Source: an uncultured Bacilli bacterium
GTDB lineage: Bacteria; Bacillota_I; Bacilli_A; RF39; UBA660
NCBI GenBank assembly: GCA_947625365.1
Contig: CANQNZ010000016.1
Span: forward strand, 1 to 17,306
Direction of reading: 5' to 3'
DNA: 17,306 nt
The notes beneath the pieces are model-generated. The model was not told the DNA's origin. It saw nothing but the letters and a program-made list of their open reading frames with translations, and searched no databases. How positions within the stretch are numbered: the first letter of the stretch is position 1; the number at the start of each line of letters is the position of its first letter. Shown piece after piece: positions 7,679 through 14,734 of this stretch. The position numbers and the translations under genes were made by a program.

Positions 7679-8753
7679 AAAAATCTCTATTTCTTAAAAA
7701 TGGGGGAATATCAATTTCTGAATCAATATCCGCGTCACTATCATCGGTATCAATACGACTAGAACGAGCTGGTGTTGTTTGACTATTATATGTTGGAGTT
7801 TCCATTTCATCATCAAAGCCAGTAGCTATAACAGTGACAATAACTTCATCATTAAGATTTTCGTTAATTACTGCTCCGAAAATAGTATTAATATCAGTAT
7901 TAGCTGCAGCTCTAACAACCTCTGCGGCATCTTCAGCTTCAAATAAAGTTAAAGAATTTCCACCAGTAATATTGATTATAGCATCAGTAGCTCCGGTTAT
8001 GCTTGCTTCAAGTAAAGGAGATGATACGGCCGCTTTAGCCGCTTCAATAGCTCGATTTTCGCCAATACCCATACCGATACCAATTAAAGCATTACCACGT
8101 TTTTCCATAACAGCTTTAACATCTGCAAAGTCAAGATTAACTAAACCGGAAACGCCAATCAAATCAGAAATTGATTGAACACCACGGCGAAGAACGTTAT
8201 CTACTTCACGGAAAGCTTCAATCATTGGTGTAGTTTTATCAATTATATCTCTTAAACGGTCATTAGGAATAACGATTAAGGTATCAACATGTTTACGAAG
8301 TTCTTCAATACCAACTAAGGCTTGTTCAGTACGTTTTTTACCCTCGAATTTAAAAGGTTTTGTAACAATACCAACAGTTAAAGCTCCTAAGCTTTGAGCA
8401 ATTTCGGCAATAACAGGTCCAGCTCCAGTTCCGGTTCCACCACCCATACCACAAGCGATGAACACCATATCTGCTCCTCTTAAAGCTTCTTCAATTTCAC
8501 TGCGAGACTCTTCTGCTGCTTGGCGACCAATCTCTGGATTGGCTCCTGCTCCTAATCCGTCAGTAATACTTGCGCCTATTTGCAATTTAATTTCCGCTTG
8601 GGAAGCATTTAAAACTTGCATATCAGTATTAGCTACAATAAATTCAACATTTTCGACACCGTCTTCAATCATCCGATTAACAGCGTTATTTCCTCCGCCA
8701 CCAACACCAATTACCTTAATTTTTGCGATTTGATCAAATTGATTATTATACAT
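7677..8753 (-). CDS. ftsZ: Cell-division GTPase FtsZ
   Basis: FtsZ is the tubulin-like GTPase that forms the Z ring. The 358-aa product carries VGGGGNNAVNRM (about 17-28), the tubulin signature GGGTGTG at 104-110 and the T7-loop region with NLDFADVKAVM. A short acidic linker follows, then the conserved C-terminal peptide IDIPPFLRNR, which binds FtsA and other partners. Ribosome binding site AAGGAGAG precedes the ATG. It lies 19 bases after ftsA in the same transcript and ends at its own terminator. This stretch is less AT-rich than its neighbours, as expected for a conserved gene. Confidence 0.98.
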   Translation of the reverse strand: MYNNQFDQIAKIKVIGVGGGGNNAVNRMIEDGVENVEFIVANTDMQVLNASQAEIKLQIGASITDGLGAGANPEIGRQAAEESRSEIEEALRGADMVFIACGMGGGTGTGAGPVIAEIAQSLGALTVGIVTKPFKFEGKKRTEQALVGIEELRKHVDTLIVIPNDRLRDIIDKTTPMIEAFREVDNVLRRGVQSISDLIGVSGLVNLDFADVKAVMEKRGNALIGIGMGIGENRAIEAAKAAVSSPLLEASITGATDAIINITGGNSLTLFEAEDAAEVVRAAANTDINTIFGAVINENLNDEVIVTVIATGFDDEMETPTYNSQTTPARSSRIDTDDSDADIDSEIDIPPFLRNRDF

Positions 8754-8772
8754 TTTCTTCTCTCCTTAACCT

Positions 8773-10017
8773 TTAATTATCGAAAAAATATCCAAATAAT
8801 TTTCCTAACACAGAATTTTCCGATATATTAACCCTTCTATCTGATGAGCCCAATTCTTCTTGTTCTTCTAAAGAAAAAATTGAGACCTCTTTATTACGAA
8901 ATTTCATCTTTTCATCAAAATACTTTATCATACCTACGCATGAAGAATAAATATTTTTTCTAACCCCTAATTCTTTTATCTCGCAAATTCTTGCATTTTT
9001 GCCAAAAACGCTTTCTAACACTAAATTAAAATCCGTGCTTTCGGTTACTCCACCAGTAAATATTATATAACTTATTTCCTTTTTTGTTAAGAGGGTAATC
9101 TCTTTTTTTATAATTTTTAGCATTTCCACTAACCTACTCATTACCACTTCACTAATTTCATATTGATTAATGGTTACCTCTTCCCCTAAACGATTAGTTA
9201 TCTTTTCACTTTCACTAGCTTGAGCTAAACGTTTATGCGCTAAAGCTAATTTTTCCTTAAGTTCTTTGGCATCATCTTTTTTTAGCTTATAAATAAAGGA
9301 AATATCATTTTCAATATTACGTCCTCCTAAATCGACAATTCTCGTATTAGTAAGCACACCTTTATTAAATATGGAAAGAGTTGTAATATCATGACCGATA
9401 TTTACTATAGCTCCTACCTCTTCATTTAAATTCTGATAATTATTAGCATAGTAATCACCGATACTATTAAAAGTTATATCAATAACTTCTAATCCTAACT
9501 TTTCTAAACATGTTAAAACAGAATAAACATTTTTCTTAGGAGTGGTAACAATTACACTTTTAGCCGTTAACTTATGAGCAATAATATTTTTAGGGTCTTT
9601 TACTTTAGTTTCTTCATCAACAACAAAATATACTGGCATTATTGTCACTAATTCTTCAGAAGGCTTAAATTTATTATATACACACCCTTGTAATGCTCTA
9701 GCAATATCATTACCAGTTACCACACTTGCTTCATTAGTTATTGTAGTACTTCCTTCGGTAATACTAAAATTAGCATTATTAACAGGAATATTAACAATAG
9801 TTTTATGGAGTTTTAAACCTAAAGTTTCTTCAATTTTAGAAATTCCTTTTCTTAACGTAGCCATAAAGCTTTCGGCATTTATAATGAGCCCCTTTTTAAT
9901 TCCTTTACTAGGAGTGTCAGAAACAGCTAAGATATTTAATTTATTTTTAACTACTTCGCCAACAACGATTTTAATACTAGCTGAGCCAATATCAATACTC
10001 GAAATTATTTTTCTCAT
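8773..10017 (-). CDS. ftsA: Cell-division actin-like ATPase FtsA
   Basis: FtsA anchors FtsZ to the membrane and recruits the divisome. The 414-aa product starts with SIDIGSASIKIVVGEV (phosphate-1 loop of the actin/Hsp70 fold), has a SHS2/1C insertion between the first blocks, phosphate-2 VNIGHDITTLSIF and adenosine motif IIFTGGVTESTDF. It ends in the amphipathic helix VLGKLFGYFFDN that binds the membrane. Ribosome binding site AAGGAGG lies 4 bases before ATG. It is the first gene of the ftsA-ftsZ transcript, from a consensus promoter at 10041-10069. Confidence 0.95.
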   Translation of the reverse strand: MRKIISSIDIGSASIKIVVGEVVKNKLNILAVSDTPSKGIKKGLIINAESFMATLRKGISKIEETLGLKLHKTIVNIPVNNANFSITEGSTTITNEASVVTGNDIARALQGCVYNKFKPSEELVTIMPVYFVVDEETKVKDPKNIIAHKLTAKSVIVTTPKKNVYSVLTCLEKLGLEVIDITFNSIGDYYANNYQNLNEEVGAIVNIGHDITTLSIFNKGVLTNTRIVDLGGRNIENDISFIYKLKKDDAKELKEKLALAHKRLAQASESEKITNRLGEEVTINQYEISEVVMSRLVEMLKIIKKEITLLTKKEISYIIFTGGVTESTDFNLVLESVFGKNARICEIKELGVRKNIYSSCVGMIKYFDEKMKFRNKEVSIFSLEEQEELGSSDRRVNISENSVLGKLFGYFFDN

Positions 10018-10040
10018 TCTAACCTCCTTATGATAATTTA

Positions 10041-10069
10041 ATTATACAAAATAAAGGATTGGATGTCAA
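10041..10069 (-). promoter_or_regulatory. Sigma-A promoter of ftsA-ftsZ
   Basis: Minus-strand TTGACA (10064-10069) and TATAAT (10041-10046) are exactly 17 bases apart, with a TG-like base just upstream of the -10. The predicted start is about 15-20 bases before the ftsA ATG. Confidence 0.88.
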
Positions 10070-10077
10070 AATATATC

Positions 10078-10107
10078 AAAAAAAGTAAGCTGCTAAAGCT
10101 TACTTTT
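10078..10107 (-). terminator. Intrinsic terminator after the 130-aa gene
   Basis: A 10-bp perfect stem AAAAGTAAGC (10081-10090) / GCTTACTTTT (10098-10107) with a 7-base loop overlaps the stop codon at 10093. The A-rich 5' side gives a T run on the minus strand. It isolates this unit from the ftsA promoter. Confidence 0.82.
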
Positions 10108-10485
10108 AAATTTTAGTAAAATTTGATATTTAGAACTTACATCCTCCGGTGCATAATCATCATCACATACTTTATAATACTTATTAATAGCATTATTTCT
10201 AAATTCATCGTTAATATAAAATTCTTCCATACATCTAACTAAATCATTTTCTTGCATAAAACTTTTAATTGAAGGAGAATGCGTAGTTCTTTCATATTCC
10301 ATTAAAATAATATTAATAGCAATATTCTTTACTGTTTTTTCTAGATTTTTATTTTGACTAAATAATTCATTAAATCTAAAATTTCTTAACTTAGCATTAC
10401 CAGTTAAAAACTTACCAATAGTATAACTATCTAAATCTTTTAAACTAACTAACATTGCATAAGCCATATCTACTATACTATCCAT
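10093..10485 (-). CDS. Hypothetical protein, apparent paralogue of the C-terminal half of its upstream neighbour
   Basis: The 130-aa protein appears soluble and helical, with no signal or membrane segment. I do not recognise a family. Read by eye, it aligns with the C-terminal part of the upstream 361-residue frame: MAYAMLVSLKDL with MARKMLIYLKDEL, NKNLEKTVKNIAINIIL with NKKTEQTIKNMLRVIV, and MEEFYINDEFRNNAINKYY with LNLFMNDLTFNELALKHFF. This suggests duplication of one domain. The start has a GGAGG site 8 bases upstream and overlaps the previous gene's end by 8 bases, so the two are co-translated and probably work together. Confidence 0.75.
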   Translation of the reverse strand: MDSIVDMAYAMLVSLKDLDSYTIGKFLTGNAKLRNFRFNELFSQNKNLEKTVKNIAINIILMEYERTTHSPSIKSFMQENDLVRCMEEFYINDEFRNNAINKYYKVCDDDYAPEDVSSKYQILLKFKSKL

Positions 10486-11554
10486 TATTTTTCCTCCTTA
10501 TATATCCATAGGAAAGGCTATCAAACTCCGGAATTGGTGCAAATTTATCTCTAACATCTTTCTTAATATCATCATCTATTTTTCTTTCAAAACTATTTAA
10601 TAAGAAAAAGTGTTTTAAAGCAAGTTCATTAAATGTTAAATCATTCATAAACAAATTTAAAATATCTTCTAAAGAATTATTTTCAATAAATAAAACATAT
10701 TTATCATCTCTATTCAAACAAGCAGAAATGTAAAAATCATATGGTACTATTACTCGCAACATATTTTTAATAGTCTGTTCTGTTTTTTTATTATTACCAT
10801 ATATTTTTTGGGCTAAATCAGTATCTATATCTTTAAGAGTAATACTATTACATAAATAATAGTTAATAATCTTAATATATTCTTCACTAGAACAATCTAT
10901 AGCTTCTAACTCATCTTTTAAATATATTAACATTTTACGAGCCATAGTAGTTATTGTTTCAATAGAATTAATCTTATTATTAGTAATTTCTGTTTGAGCA
11001 TCTAAATATTCTGCTTCTTCAATAACATCAGAACAATAACTATTAAGAATAATTTTAGCAAATTCCTTATCACTAGCATAAAACTCTTCTCTTACTTTTT
11101 TATCAGAAGCATCTTTAAGAAAATCTATCCAATAAACTATATCTTCATAATCATCCATATCTTGGCAAGTTTCATCATTAGCTATTCCTTCAAAAATATC
11201 ATAAAATTCAGATGCCATGTAATCAATTATATTCTCTTGTTCATTTTTGGTAAACTTCTTTTCATCAACTAAACCTGCTCTAACTAAATCACAAATATCG
11301 TCTATACGTTTTAAAGCACTATACTCAATAATAAAATTATACTCTTGAACATTATTAGTTAAAATATAAGAAATACAGTCATTAAAAGTATAAAAAGTTT
11401 TTTCAATTTTACCTGTCTTAGTATTTTGCATACTAATACTATAAACATCAAAATCTTCTTTATCAAGTAAATCAACATACTGAACTTCTTCAATTTCATT
11501 AAATTGTCTTGCTATTTCCGCTATAAAATTATCAAACTTATCTAATAATTCCAT
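10478..11554 (-). CDS. Hypothetical acidic cytoplasmic protein
   Basis: About 358 aa, acidic, predicted largely helical, with no signal or membrane segment and no motif I recognise. The C-terminal part (about residues 200-345) resembles the whole of the next gene's product, so the protein looks like an N-terminal domain of about 190 residues joined to this shared domain. The start is uncertain: ATG at 11554, ATG at 11560 and TTG at 11563 are all in frame. I prefer 11554 because the only Shine-Dalgarno-like stretch (GAGCGAG) is about 9 bases upstream and the transcript probably begins near 11566. Promoter at 11573-11601. Placement before ftsA is the only functional hint, and a terminator lies between. 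Confidence 0.7.
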   Translation of the reverse strand: MELLDKFDNFIAEIARQFNEIEEVQYVDLLDKEDFDVYSISMQNTKTGKIEKTFYTFNDCISYILTNNVQEYNFIIEYSALKRIDDICDLVRAGLVDEKKFTKNEQENIIDYMASEFYDIFEGIANDETCQDMDDYEDIVYWIDFLKDASDKKVREEFYASDKEFAKIILNSYCSDVIEEAEYLDAQTEITNNKINSIETITTMARKMLIYLKDELEAIDCSSEEYIKIINYYLCNSITLKDIDTDLAQKIYGNNKKTEQTIKNMLRVIVPYDFYISACLNRDDKYVLFIENNSLEDILNLFMNDLTFNELALKHFFLLNSFERKIDDDIKKDVRDKFAPIPEFDSLSYGYIRRKNNG

Positions 11555-11572
11555 TCTCATCAACTCGCTCTT

Positions 11573-11601
11573 ATACTAGCTTTTTTATCGATTTTTGTCA
11601 A
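11573..11601 (-). promoter_or_regulatory. Sigma-A promoter of the two-gene hypothetical operon
   Basis: Minus-strand TTGACA (11596-11601), a 17-base spacer and TAGTAT (11573-11578, four of six consensus). It would give a very short leader of about 12 bases. Confidence 0.65.
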
Positions 11602-11628
11602 GAAAAAAACACCAGCATAGCCAGTGTT
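11602..11628 (-). terminator. Intrinsic terminator after the 510-aa surface protein gene
   Basis: A 9-bp stem with two G-T pairs, AACACCAGC (11608-11616) / GCCAGTGTT (11620-11628), has a run of seven T following on the minus strand. A second hairpin, TATAAACGC / GCGTTTATA (11709-11731), lies right after the stop codon but lacks a T run. The remaining bases between 11629 and 11708 show no gene. Confidence 0.72.
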
Positions 11629-11732
11629 TCCAGTCAAAGAATAATAATAGGAATACATTTTATTATATAACGAAGTGTAACAATAAAAAGTTTTCTTTGA
11701 CTTATTTATATAAACGCTTAATGCGTTTATAC

Positions 11733-13265
11733 CTAATTTATTTTAAATGGTGAACTTGATGTTCCGTTACCGCTAGAAGTCAGTGTACCAGTCTTTAGAT
11801 TGATAACTGGGACGACAGCGTAATGGCTGCTAACAGGGTTTTGGCTAAAACCACCATCTTTCTGAGCCTGAAACATTCCACCAACAGAACTACTAGCATA
11901 GAAAGGCGACAGAGTCCAATAAGGTTTGCTACGCCTCAGAAAATTTTCTTCTGTTGCATCTAAATTGCCAATATCACTACCAAATCCTCCCATATTTAGT
12001 TCATCAGTATTTATTAATCCTATTTTTAATTTATATACTCCTCCATAGTATTCCATTGTTCCATCATTATTTTTTGGATTAGGACATTCTAAAACCGGCT
12101 TGTGGTTTGTCCATCCTCTTCCATCTGGGCCATAATATTTAGGGTCTTCACCACTGCTATAATATGCTTTTTTATAATATGAAACATCGTTGCAAAATGT
12201 TGTGATGGCTATTTTTGAATCGTATGTTTTTAAGTTATCTATATACCACTGTTCTAAATAAGTTTTCATATCACTTGGTGTTCCACTTGGTGTCATTGTA
12301 AATGTATTACTCAATGAGTTATATGTACTTTTACATGGTGATGTTTTTGTGCATGGTAAGTCATTTTCGCGGGTATACCCTACATATTGGTGATAGTCCC
12401 CTGATGGAGATGCATTAAATACTTGACTTTCTATCGCAAAATTATCTAGTATTAATCTAATTGTTCCATCTCCATTTATTCTAAGTATTCTCCATGTTTT
12501 TTCTGCAAACTCGACATAGTTATCTGTTACTGCTCCTCTAAAATAATATGTATCACCGTCATCATCGTATGATTGATACAGTCCGCTTTGGTTTGTTTTA
12601 TCTTCTTCAGTTGTTTCCGTATTTGGAAAACCCTTTACGAAGTCTGGTTTTTCAGTATGTACTTTATACTCTTTACCTAAGATTGTTACAGTTGGTTCTT
12701 TATTTGTCTCAGTAGCTTCAACTGTTACTTTATAGTTAAATGTTTTATTTTGCCCTTCTGTTGGTGTTGTATCATTATCTAGCCATATTTTTACTTTTAT
12801 TTTTTTTGTTTCGTTTGGCAATGAATATCCAGTTCCTATTATATTCGATGTTCCGTCTGTATAATTAGATAGTCCATTTAAGCTTGTATTTGTTGTTACT
12901 TTTTCTGTATTTGATAATAGCTGTATATTTGCTCCTGTTGTTACTTTTACATGGGTATCATCTAAGTCAGAGCTCTTATTTTTATTCAATATTACATTAT
13001 ATGTTACTGTTGTATCACAGTTATTTTTTATAGTCACTTCATATGGTGTTGTATTTCTTCCATCTTCATCTGTTACTGGAGCTACATTTGTTAACTTTAC
13101 ATCGCTACCGCCTGTATATGTTACATTAAAACATTTTGTTGTTGAAATGGTATTTTCCCCTGACTGGGTAAAATACCTTTCCCAAAGGGCATAACTAAAA
13201 GACGCTGCCGATATTAGTAGCGATGTTACTAGTATTCCTATTATCATTTTTTTATTATTCTTCAT
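11733..13265 (-). CDS. Secreted surface protein, SipW/TasA-type N-terminus plus C-type-lectin-like (DUF6273-like) C-terminus
   Basis: 510 aa. Residues 1-27 (KKMIIGILVTSLLISAASFSYA, then LWERYF) resemble the signal peptides of SipW-processed surface proteins such as TasA and camelysin. Residues 35-190 form a beta-rich domain with Cys45 and Cys83, a possible disulfide pair. From about 235 the protein reads TYYFRGAVTDNYVEFAEKTW and then RILRINGDGTIRLI, and ends in WTLSPFYASSSVGG, VVPVINLK and GTSSSPFKIN. This pattern is shared by DUF6273-like/C-type-lectin-fold domains of gut Bacilli. No sortase motif or C-terminal membrane segment is present, so attachment is not through a wall anchor. AAGGAGGT at 13276-13283 fixes the start. 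The promoter carries a 9-base G run. Role in adhesion or host contact is inference. Confidence 0.75.
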   Translation of the reverse strand: MKNNKKMIIGILVTSLLISAASFSYALWERYFTQSGENTISTTKCFNVTYTGGSDVKLTNVAPVTDEDGRNTTPYEVTIKNNCDTTVTYNVILNKNKSSDLDDTHVKVTTGANIQLLSNTEKVTTNTSLNGLSNYTDGTSNIIGTGYSLPNETKKIKVKIWLDNDTTPTEGQNKTFNYKVTVEATETNKEPTVTILGKEYKVHTEKPDFVKGFPNTETTEEDKTNQSGLYQSYDDDGDTYYFRGAVTDNYVEFAEKTWRILRINGDGTIRLILDNFAIESQVFNASPSGDYHQYVGYTRENDLPCTKTSPCKSTYNSLSNTFTMTPSGTPSDMKTYLEQWYIDNLKTYDSKIAITTFCNDVSYYKKAYYSSGEDPKYYGPDGRGWTNHKPVLECPNPKNNDGTMEYYGGVYKLKIGLINTDELNMGGFGSDIGNLDATEENFLRRSKPYWTLSPFYASSSVGGMFQAQKDGGFSQNPVSSHYAVVPVINLKTGTLTSSGNGTSSSPFKIN

Positions 13266-13387
13266 TATTATTTTGACCTCCTTGGTATATTATCTATTTC
13301 AATTATACCCCCCCCCGGAGTGTCATTGTCAATACAAAATGTCTGCCACTGAGTTTGCGGATTGTCAAAATAATGGGCATGAAAAAA
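13260..13387. repeat. Duplicated control region, copy 2 (partner at 1-137)
   Basis: This is the second copy of the promoter, leader and ribosome-binding-site block, in the same orientation as copy 1. It is two C shorter in the run and lacks part of the segment at 102-114 of copy 1. It ends where the rplT terminator begins. Confidence 0.88.
13302..13332 (-). promoter_or_regulatory. Sigma-A promoter with a 9-base poly-G run in the spacer (510-aa surface protein)
   Basis: Minus-strand TTGACA (13327-13332) and TATAAT (13302-13307) flank a 19-base spacer with nine G (C at 13308-13316). Seven G would give 17. The same alternative -35 (ATGACA) as in copy 1 would give 13. A third TTGACA lies further upstream at about 13363-13368 and has no matching -10. 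Confidence 0.82.
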
Positions 13388-13403
13388 GCTCCGACAGGAG
13401 CTT
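13382..13403 (-). terminator. Intrinsic terminator of infC-rpmI-rplT
   Basis: A 7-bp stem AAGCTCC (13386-13392) / GGAGCTT (13397-13403) with a 4-base loop overlaps the rplT stop and is followed on the minus strand by a run of T (A at 13382-13387). Confidence 0.85.
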
Positions 13404-13959
13404 ATTTTAAATTGCTAATTAATTCATCTTTTTTCATAGTAGAATAACCTTTAATGCCTTGCTCTTTAGCAACAGCTTTAAGTTCAGCTAAAGTCATTTT
13501 ACTATAATCTTTTTTCTCTTCTTTTTTAGTAGTTTCTTTCTTAGCAGGAGCTTTTGCTGTTGTTTTTGTTTCAGCTTTAACTTCAACTACAGCTTTTTTA
13601 CCAGATTTTAAAGCATCTTTAGCAATTGTTACTAAATTTGTAAAACTTTCTGGACTATCTATAGCTATTTCCGCAAGCATTTTACGGTTTACAGTAACAC
13701 CAGCAATATTCAAACCATTGATAAATTTAGAATAACTAATATCATTTACACGACAAGCGGCATTGATACGAGTAATCCATAATTTACGGAAATTACGTTT
13801 ATTAGCTTTACGGTCACGGAAAGCATATGCTCCACTATGAAATAATTGCTCTTGGGCTGTTTTGTATAATCTATGTTTACTTCCAAAATATCCCTTTGCT
13901 TGTTTTAAAACTTTTCTTCTTCTGTTTTTAGAAACAGTTCCACCTTTAACTCTTGTCAT
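13402..13959 (-). CDS. rplT: Large-subunit ribosomal protein L20 with C-terminal Rho_N/SAP-like extension
   Basis: L20 is an early 23S rRNA-binding assembly protein and represses its own operon. Residues 1-118 are canonical L20 (MTRVKGGTVSKNRRRKVLKQ, AKGYFGSKHRLYKTA, LWITRINAACR). Normal L20 stops at about 118 residues. This one continues with an Ala/Lys/Thr-rich linker (about 119-150) and a final module YSKMTLAELKAVAKEQGIKG then YSTMKKDELISNLK (151-185), which fits the Rho_N/SAP-like helix-extended-helix fold of nucleic-acid-binding proteins. There is no stop or frame change at the junction, so it is a true in-frame extension. Last gene of the operon, 16 bases after rpmI. Confidence 0.95.
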   Translation of the reverse strand: MTRVKGGTVSKNRRRKVLKQAKGYFGSKHRLYKTAQEQLFHSGAYAFRDRKANKRNFRKLWITRINAACRVNDISYSKFINGLNIAGVTVNRKMLAEIAIDSPESFTNLVTIAKDALKSGKKAVVEVKAETKTTAKAPAKKETTKKEEKKDYSKMTLAELKAVAKEQGIKGYSTMKKDELISNLK

Positions 13960-13975
13960 TTTCTCTCACCCCAAA

Positions 13976-14173
13976 CTATATAACAGATTTTAATCTGCTT
14001 AAGTCTCCTTTACTTACTTTTCCTTGATTTCTGCGTTGTCTAACTGCTTTAGATGAATCTTTAGCTGTTTTGTGGTTTCCACCAGATTTTTTATAACTGA
14101 TAGTTCCTCCAGGTCTTTTATTAATAACCTTTTTTGTTGCACTATGTGTTTTTTGTTTTGGTCCTTTTGCCAT
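13976..14173 (-). CDS. rpmI: Large-subunit ribosomal protein L35
   Basis: Standard 65-aa basic L35: MAKGPKQKTHSATKK at the start, then GGTISYKKSGGNHKTAKDSS. It sits between infC (15-base gap) and rplT as in most Bacillota, with an AAAGGAAG ribosome binding site before ATG. Confidence 0.96.
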   Translation of the reverse strand: MAKGPKQKTHSATKKVINKRPGGTISYKKSGGNHKTAKDSSKAVRQRRNQGKVSKGDLSRLKSVI

Positions 14174-14188
14174 AATAATACTTCCTTT

Positions 14189-14713
14189 CTATTTTTTAGG
14201 TGCTAGTAGCATAAACATGTTTTTACCTTCTTGTTTAGGTTTTTGTTCAATATCAGCATATTCTGCTAAACTTTCAGCAAATTTTAATAGCATTTCTTTA
14301 CCAAGTTCCGGATGGGCCATTTGGCGTCCTTTAAATCTTAAAGTAGCTTTTATCTTATGACCTTTTTGTAAATAGCCAATGGCATTTTTCTTACGGGTTT
14401 CAAAATCATGAACATCTGTAGCAATTGTAAAACGATATTCTTTAACTTCTTTATTACTTTCTCTTTGTTTCTTTTGTTGTTCTTTAACCTTCTTTTGTTT
14501 TTCATAACGGTATTTATTATAATCCATTATTTTTCCTACAGCTCTATCACTATTACCACTCATTAAAACTAAATCTAATCCGGCATAGTTAGCTAAAGTT
14601 AAAGCATCTTCTAATTTTTTAGTCCCCATTTGTTCACCATTAGGGCCAATTACCATAAGTTCAGCCACTTTAATATCCTCATTAATTGGTAAATCATTTT
14701 TATTATTTGCTAT
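14189..14713 (-). CDS. infC: Translation initiation factor IF-3, probable ATA start
   Basis: IF-3 binds the 30S subunit and checks the start codon. The N-domain (NDLPINEDIKVAELMVIGPNGEQMGTKKLEDAL), basic linker (YEKQKKVKEQQKKQRESNKE) and C-domain (EYRFTIATDVHDFETRKKNA, then FKGRQMAHPELGKEML) are clear. The open frame reaches an ATG at 14770, but that lies inside the attenuator hairpin and ahead of the strong GGAGG site. The first in-frame codon with suitable spacing after GGAGGT is ATA at 14713 (8 bases), giving 174 aa, the normal IF-3 length. No in-frame ATG, GTG or TTG fits. IF-3 genes are known for rare start codons (AUU in Escherichia coli), which let IF-3 limit its own synthesis. Confidence 0.92.
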   Translation of the reverse strand: MANNKNDLPINEDIKVAELMVIGPNGEQMGTKKLEDALTLANYAGLDLVLMSGNSDRAVGKIMDYNKYRYEKQKKVKEQQKKQRESNKEVKEYRFTIATDVHDFETRKKNAIGYLQKGHKIKATLRFKGRQMAHPELGKEMLLKFAESLAEYADIEQKPKQEGKNMFMLLAPKK

Positions 14714-14734
14714 CTCAACACACCTCCAACATGG

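Noticed and set aside
11709..11731. TATAAACGC / GCGTTTATA hairpin after the 510-aa gene as a terminator
   Set aside because: No T run follows on the minus strand; the hairpin at 11602-11628 fits better. It may stabilise the mRNA end.
11733..13265. Target gene of a diversity-generating retroelement
   Set aside because: The C-terminus is lectin-like, but no template repeat or reverse transcriptase is visible in the window.
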